NCBI GenBank assembly: GCA_045132235.1
Contig: JBGURX010000005.1
Coordinates: forward strand, 13,217-77,216
From: UBA1756 sp045132235
Lineage (GTDB): Bacteria; Bacteroidota; Bacteroidia; Bacteroidales; WCHB1-69
Reading direction: 5' to 3'
DNA length: 64,000 nt
The notes under the pieces are model-generated. The model did no database searches. It worked only from the letters and a program-made list of their open reading frames with translations, and was not told where the DNA came from. Made by a program: the position numbers and the translations under genes. Position 1 is the stretch's first letter; the number at the start of each line of letters is the position of its first letter. This document shows positions 59,713-64,000 of this stretch, piece after piece.

Positions 59713-59720
59713 AAAGGTAT
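59713..59720 (-). promoter_or_regulatory. Bacteroidota -7 element (TACCTTTG) for the parE operon
   Basis: TAnnTTTG match 31 bases before ATG 59681; it argues against a start at 59714. Confidence 0.6.
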
Positions 59721-59855
59721 GCAAAAAATCAGACTTTTTGGAATGCTTTTCCGTAATTTTTTGAGCTGTTGATTGTTTGTAAATATAGGGAAAGAAGTTA
59801 GAAAAAAGTTGAAAAAAATGAGCGGTGAGGCTGGGGAATTTTCAGAAAGTTCATG

Positions 59856-59863
59856 TAAATTTG
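59856..59863 (+). promoter_or_regulatory. Bacteroidota -7 element (TAAATTTG) for the cyclophilin gene
   Basis: TAnnTTTG match 55 bases before the ATG at 59919. Confidence 0.55.
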
Positions 59864-59918
59864 CAAGCTAAAACAATTAGGTTTTTATTTTAGATAAATA
59901 ATTAAAATACAATAAAAT

Positions 59919-60680
59919 ATGAAAAAAACAGCATTTTTCCTCCTGCTCTGCGCCGCCATTTTGGGTGTAGGATGCAGTTCTTCCAATGCCAGCAAGAGCA
60001 ATTCTGCCGCCGACGGAGCCAACAATCAGGCCTCTGACGAGCAGACCGAAGCCACACAGGAAACCACAACAGAACGCAATATGGACGAATTAACGAAAGT
60101 GGTCTTCAAGACCAGCATGGGCGACATCACGATTGCCTTGTACGACAACACCCCGCTCCACAAGGAGAATTTCCTGAAACTTGTGAAGGAGAACTATTAT
60201 GACGGCATTCTCTTCCACCGCATCATCCAAGGGTTCATGATCCAGACCGGCGACCCTGACTCCAAGGGGGCGCCGACAGGCAAGATGCTCGGCAACGGCG
60301 GTCCCGACTACACCATCCCCGCAGAGTTCCGCAAAGAAAACTACCACAAGCGCGGTGCTGTCGCCGCCGCCCGCCAAGGCGACCAAGTGAACCCCACCAA
60401 GGCCTCTTCCGGCTCGCAGTTTTACATTGTGGATGGCAAAACCTTCACCAAGGACCAGCTGAACCAGATCACGATGGCCTACGGCACCTCCTTCACGGAA
60501 GAGCAGACCGAGGTTTACACCACCATCGGTGGCGCACCTTTCCTTGACATGCAGTACACCGTGTTCGGCGAAGTGGTGGAAGGCATGGACGTAGTCGATA
60601 AGATCGCGGCCCAGAAGAAAGACCGTTTCGACCGTCCCTTCAACGACATCAAAATCATCTCCACTACTATTGTAGAATAA
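59919..60680 (+). CDS. Cyclophilin-type peptidyl-prolyl isomerase lipoprotein
   Basis: 253 residues with a lipobox (ILGVGCSS), then a low-complexity Ser/Asn/Glu linker (~22-54) and a cyclophilin domain: FKTSMGDITIALYDNTP, ILFHRIIQGFMIQTGDP, GSQFYIV, and VFGEVVEGMDVVDKI. An insertion at ~185-210 (KDQLNQITMAYGTSFTEEQ) is longer than in E. coli PpiA but seen in Bacteroidota proteins. Assists folding in the periplasm or at the outer membrane. Possibly cotranscribed with pheS, 33 bases downstream. Confidence 0.93.
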   Translation: MKKTAFFLLLCAAILGVGCSSSNASKSNSAADGANNQASDEQTEATQETTTERNMDELTKVVFKTSMGDITIALYDNTPLHKENFLKLVKENYYDGILFHRIIQGFMIQTGDPDSKGAPTGKMLGNGGPDYTIPAEFRKENYHKRGAVAAARQGDQVNPTKASSGSQFYIVDGKTFTKDQLNQITMAYGTSFTEEQTEVYTTIGGAPFLDMQYTVFGEVVEGMDVVDKIAAQKKDRFDRPFNDIKIISTTIVE

Positions 60681-60713
60681 AACTAAAATCTCACCTCACA
60701 AAACCATCCATTC

Positions 60714-61736
60714 ATGTCAATCATTGAAAAAATCAGTTCTGAATTAGAAAACTTCAACGTCAACACGGCAGAGGCATTAGAGCGTTTCCGCATGCAGTTC
60801 CTCAGCAAGAAGAGCGAGCTGCAGGGCCTGCTCAGCGAAATCAAGAACGTGCCTGTGGAGGAACGCAAGAACTTCGGCCAGCAGGTGAACCTGCTGAAGC
60901 AGCGCGCACAGGCCATCTTCGACGAGCACCGCGCCCGTTTGGAGGCCTCCGCACCCGCCCAGCAGAGCGAGGTGGACGTAACCCGCACCGCTGCCACCGC
61001 CGAACTCGGTTCCCGCCATCCCATCTCCCTGATGATGGACGAGGTGTGCGGCATCTTCGAGCGCATCGGCTTCACCACCGTGTCGGGTCCCGACATCGAG
61101 GACGACTGGCACATCTTCACGGCGCTCAACTTCCCGGAGGAGCATCCCGCCCGCGACATGCAGGACACCTTCTTCGTGGACCAGAAGCCCGACATCGCCC
61201 TGCGCACGCACACCTCCACGCTGCAGGTGCGCACCATGGAGCAGCAGAAGCCGCCCATCCGCGTCATCTGCCCCGGCCGCGTGTTCCGCAACGAGGCCAT
61301 CACCTCGCGCGCCCACTGCATCTTCCACCAAATGGAAGGCCTTTACATTGACCAGAACGTCTCTTTCGCCGACATGAAGCAGACCCTTCTTTACTTTGCC
61401 AAACAGCTGTTCGGCGAGAGCACGCGCATCCGTCTGCGTCCCTCCTACTTCCCCTTCACGGAACCCTCAGCGGAAATGGACGTCTCCTGCAACATCTGCG
61501 GCGGCGAAGGCTGTGCCCTCTGCAAGCATACCGGCTGGGTGGAAATCCTCGGCTGCGGCATGGTGGATCCCAACGTGCTGGAAAACTGCGGCATCGACAG
61601 CACCAAGTACTCCGGCTTCGCCTTCGGTCTCGGCATCGAGCGTATGACCATGCTCAAATACAAGACCAACGACATCCGCCTTTACTTCGAAAACGACGCA
61701 CGCTTCATCCAGCAATTCACAGCAGCAGGCCGCTAA
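60714..61736 (+). CDS. pheS: Phenylalanyl-tRNA synthetase alpha subunit
   Basis: 340 residues. N-terminal coiled coil (~1-85) that binds tRNA; class II core with motif 2 (RVFRNEAITSRAHCIFHQMEG) and motif 3 (FGLGIERMTMLKY). A Cys-rich knuckle (CNICGGEGCALCKHTGW, four cysteines) sits between them, as in other Bacteroidota PheS. The beta subunit gene pheT is not adjacent here: mreC follows 12 bases later. Confidence 0.96.
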   Translation: MSIIEKISSELENFNVNTAEALERFRMQFLSKKSELQGLLSEIKNVPVEERKNFGQQVNLLKQRAQAIFDEHRARLEASAPAQQSEVDVTRTAATAELGSRHPISLMMDEVCGIFERIGFTTVSGPDIEDDWHIFTALNFPEEHPARDMQDTFFVDQKPDIALRTHTSTLQVRTMEQQKPPIRVICPGRVFRNEAITSRAHCIFHQMEGLYIDQNVSFADMKQTLLYFAKQLFGESTRIRLRPSYFPFTEPSAEMDVSCNICGGEGCALCKHTGWVEILGCGMVDPNVLENCGIDSTKYSGFAFGLGIERMTMLKYKTNDIRLYFENDARFIQQFTAAGR

Positions 61737-61748
61737 TCGCGCACCAAC

Positions 61749-62606
61749 ATGGGCAAACTCATCGCCTTCATACAGAAATACCTGCATGTCATCATCCTCG
61801 TGATACTGCTCATCGTGGGCTTCTATTTCATCTACCAGTCCACCACCTACCCGCGTTTTGCCATTGCCCATGCCACATCCACCATCGCAGCGCCCATCAA
61901 CAAGATGAGCTACAGCATTGTCAGCCACTTCAACCTGCGGCCTGAGAACGACGCACTTGTGGAGCAGAACCTCCGGCTTTTGCAAGAGCGCGAGTCGAAT
62001 TACCTCATCAGCAGCGACTCCATCGCCACTGCGGAGAGCGTGGTCACCGACACCAACACCCACAAGACCACCCGCACGAAGCTGTACGACTACTCCACTG
62101 CCAACGTGGTATATAACACCATCCACCGCAAAAGCAACTACATGATGATTGACAAAGGCTCCGCCGACGGCGTAGTCGTTGACATGGCCGTACTCTCCGC
62201 CAGCGGCATCGCCGGCGTGGTCACCGATGTCACCCCGCATTTCGCCACCGTCACCTCGCTGCTGCACCCCAACAGCAACATCAGCGCGAAGGTGATGCCC
62301 GCCAACCAGCTCGGCACCGTGACATGGAAATTCGGCGACCCGTCGTCCGCCTACCTCAACGACATCCCCGAGCACATGAGCATCAACGTGGGCGACAGCG
62401 TGGTCACCAGCGGTTTCTCCGACATCTTCCCCAGCGGACTCCTCATCGGTGTCATCAGCGAGAAAAGCAAGTCGCCCAACGACAGCTTCCTCACCCTGAA
62501 AATCAAACTCGCCACCGACTTCAACCACGTCAACCACGTTTACATCGTCCGCAACCTTTACAAGGACGAAATGGATCAACTGAAAGAAAAAATGGAAGAT
62601 GAATAA
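61749..62606 (+). CDS. mreC: Rod shape-determining protein MreC
   Basis: 285 residues: one TM (~14-31, HVIILVILLIVGFYFIYQ), a short coiled coil (~60-85), then the periplasmic beta-barrel pair (DKGSADGVVVDMAVLSASGIAGVV; VGDSVVTSGFSDIFPSGLLIGVI). Part of the elongasome that links cytoskeletal MreB to cell-wall synthesis. Overlaps mreD by 8 bases. MreB itself is not in the window. Confidence 0.94.
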   Translation: MGKLIAFIQKYLHVIILVILLIVGFYFIYQSTTYPRFAIAHATSTIAAPINKMSYSIVSHFNLRPENDALVEQNLRLLQERESNYLISSDSIATAESVVTDTNTHKTTRTKLYDYSTANVVYNTIHRKSNYMMIDKGSADGVVVDMAVLSASGIAGVVTDVTPHFATVTSLLHPNSNISAKVMPANQLGTVTWKFGDPSSAYLNDIPEHMSINVGDSVVTSGFSDIFPSGLLIGVISEKSKSPNDSFLTLKIKLATDFNHVNHVYIVRNLYKDEMDQLKEKMEDE

Positions 62607-63129
62607 CGCTATTGTCAAACAGATCCTGAGCTTCTTCCTGCTGCTGGCACTCCAGATTCTGGTGTGCAACCATATCTATGTGTTCGGTTTCATCAACCCC
62701 AACATCTACCTGCTTGCCATTTTGCTGCTGCCCATCACACTTCCCAAGTCGGCGCAGTACGCCATCGGCTTCACCACCGGACTCATCGTGGACATTTTCG
62801 ACCTTACTCTCGGCATCCACGCCGTCGCCACCCTCATTCTCGTCGCCCTCCGTCCATGGATCATCAAACTTCTCAGCGTCAACAAGATAAAAACAGAAGA
62901 AACCGTACCGACTCCCAAGACCAAGGATTTCTCGTGGCTCCTCTACTACACCCTCATCATGGTGTTCATCCACCAGACCTTCACCTGCCTGCTGGAGACA
63001 TGGAGCTTCAACCGCTTCGGCATGACTTTGTTTGCCATCTGCATCAACACCCTCTTCACCACCGCCCTGATTCTCTGCATCGAATACATCTTTATTCCCA
63101 ATAAGTCAAACCTCAATCAATCATTATAA
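62599..63129 (+). CDS. mreD: Rod shape-determining protein MreD
   Basis: 176 residues with about five TM segments, short and hydrophobic as the family is. FINPNIYLLAILLLP and YAIGFTTGLIVDIFDLTLGIHA match the MreD core (the DxxxxxxLGxHA pattern). Integral partner of MreC. Its stop shares one base with the tpiA start. Confidence 0.9.
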   Translation: MNNAIVKQILSFFLLLALQILVCNHIYVFGFINPNIYLLAILLLPITLPKSAQYAIGFTTGLIVDIFDLTLGIHAVATLILVALRPWIIKLLSVNKIKTEETVPTPKTKDFSWLLYYTLIMVFIHQTFTCLLETWSFNRFGMTLFAICINTLFTTALILCIEYIFIPNKSNLNQSL

Positions 63130-63905
63130 TGAAATCAAAATTAGTCATTGGAAACTGGAAAATGAACAAGGACTTCGAAGCCGCTGAAGAGCTCACCACA
63201 GCCATTCAGGAAGCTATCGAAGATATCAATCTGAAAACGGAAGTCGTGCTCTGTCCGCCCTTCCCCTACCTCGAGCTGGTAACCGACATGGCCGATGAGT
63301 CGAACTTCAACGCGGGTGCGCAGAACTGCAGTCAGTTCAACGACGGCGCATACACCGGCGAGGTGTCGGCCGCCATGCTGGCGGGCATGGGCGTCACTTT
63401 CTGCATCGTAGGGCACTCCGAACGGCGCAAATACTTCCATGAGACCTCCGAGGTGATTGCCCAGAAGGTGGACCGCCTCATCGAGCAGGAGATCATCCCG
63501 GTGGTTTGCTGCGGCGAGGTGCTGGAAGAGCGTCAGGCAGGCCGCCATTTCGAGGTGGTGGAGAAACAGATCAAAGAGGCCCTGTTCCATCTTCCCAAGC
63601 ACAACTTCGAGCACGTGGTCATCGCTTACGAGCCCGTATGGGCCATCGGCACCGGCGAGACCGCCACACCCGCACAGGCGGAGGAGATGCACAAGTTCAT
63701 CCGCAGCATCGTGGAGAAAAAATACGGCACCGAAACGGCCTACAACACCTACATCCTTTATGGTGGCAGCTGCAACCCGACAAACGCCATGGACCTCTTC
63801 ACGCAGGAGGATGTGGACGGCGGACTGATCGGCGGCGCATCACTCAAATCCGGTGACTTCGTGGCCATCATCGAGGCAGCGGAGAGCGCTTCCAACGAGA
63901 ATTAA
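63129..63905 (+). CDS. tpiA: Triosephosphate isomerase
   Basis: 258 residues, TIM barrel. Interconverts dihydroxyacetone phosphate and glyceraldehyde-3-phosphate. Catalytic Lys11 (GNWKMN), His96 (VGHSERR) and Glu168 (AYEPVWAIGTG), flexible loop 6 right after, and the phosphate-binding YGGSCNP and GLIGGASL. Length normal. Start overlaps the mreD stop (TAATG). Confidence 0.97.
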   Translation: MKSKLVIGNWKMNKDFEAAEELTTAIQEAIEDINLKTEVVLCPPFPYLELVTDMADESNFNAGAQNCSQFNDGAYTGEVSAAMLAGMGVTFCIVGHSERRKYFHETSEVIAQKVDRLIEQEIIPVVCCGEVLEERQAGRHFEVVEKQIKEALFHLPKHNFEHVVIAYEPVWAIGTGETATPAQAEEMHKFIRSIVEKKYGTETAYNTYILYGGSCNPTNAMDLFTQEDVDGGLIGGASLKSGDFVAIIEAAESASNEN

Positions 63906-63916
63906 AAATTGAACAG

Positions 63917-63947
63917 ATTCCGTCGCTCACTGCGTTCGCGACGGAAT
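63917..63947. repeat. Inverted repeat ATTCCGTCGC / GCGACGGAAT after tpiA
   Basis: Perfect 10-base arms with an 11-base loop, 11 bases after the tpiA stop. It has no T-run, so it may be a Rho-independent-like barrier or another dispersed palindrome rather than a standard terminator. Confidence 0.6.
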
Positions 63948-63982
63948 GGTGGTGTCAGTTAGCCGAAAAGAGAAGAGGTTTT

Positions 63983-64000
63983 GGGGGGGGGGGGGGGGGG
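63983..64000. other. Poly-G run at the right edge
   Basis: 18 consecutive G's end the window. It follows AGGTTTT and is not part of any gene. Probably a read-end artefact of two-colour sequencing at a contig end; a real G-tract cannot be excluded from the sequence. Confidence 0.6.

Overview
This window reads as a piece of a Bacteroidales (phylum Bacteroidota) chromosome, probably from an uncultured host-associated or gut lineage. The grounds are: a surface protein with a type IX secretion C-terminal sorting domain, PorP/SprF and PD40-OmpA partners, imelysin, Omp28, DUF6029 and head-GIN proteins, RprXY-like two-component genes, HydE, and above all many promoters with the Bacteroidota -7 element TAnnTTTG. 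I cannot name a genus. Coding density is high, and no stretch longer than about 260 bases lacks a gene. Both edges cut through: nnr is open at the left, and the right edge ends in an 18-G run.

Layout. 1-10.4 kb: 3' part of nnr (+), then a minus-strand surface cassette of a 1775-residue repeat adhesin, an in-frame RarA-PorP fusion, and a PD40/OmpA-like protein. 10.6-14.8 kb (+): pgi, the preQ0/preQ1 genes queF-queC-queD-queE, and a hemolysin III-family membrane protein. 14.9-17.3 kb (-): a beta-propeller fused to a YiiX-like amidase. 17.5-24.8 kb (+): a probable iron/redox operon of porin-like protein, imelysin, di-heme DUF1111 protein, ResB-CcsA cytochrome c assembly protein and a small barrel protein. 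Each of its four gaps carries a short palindrome. 24.9-45.8 kb: mostly housekeeping and envelope genes (galE, mdh, M16 protease, ackA, an orphan DppB-type permease, a two-component pair, mnmA, hydE, a second YiiX-like amidase, a head-GIN protein, tRNA-His, a TlpA/DUF6029/Omp28 set, a BrkB-family protein, a GH5-like lipoprotein).

45.8-55.0 kb (-) is the most unusual part. It is a visibly AT-richer six-gene block transcribed from its own promoter: a membrane-anchored TIR protein, a decayed TPR-protein remnant, two large exported TPR proteins, a two-TM protein with two Rossmann/RCK-like domains and a degenerate RyR-like tail, and a stand-alone RyR-domain protein. It could be a membrane-spanning TIR-to-RyR signalling or defence system: periplasmic sensing by TPR proteins, a cytosolic TIR with an intact NADase-type glutamate, and a channel-like or RyR receptor. 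The function is inference.

55.1-59.7 kb (-): parE followed by two SGNH hydrolases. 59.9-63.9 kb (+): a cyclophilin lipoprotein, pheS, mreC, mreD and tpiA.
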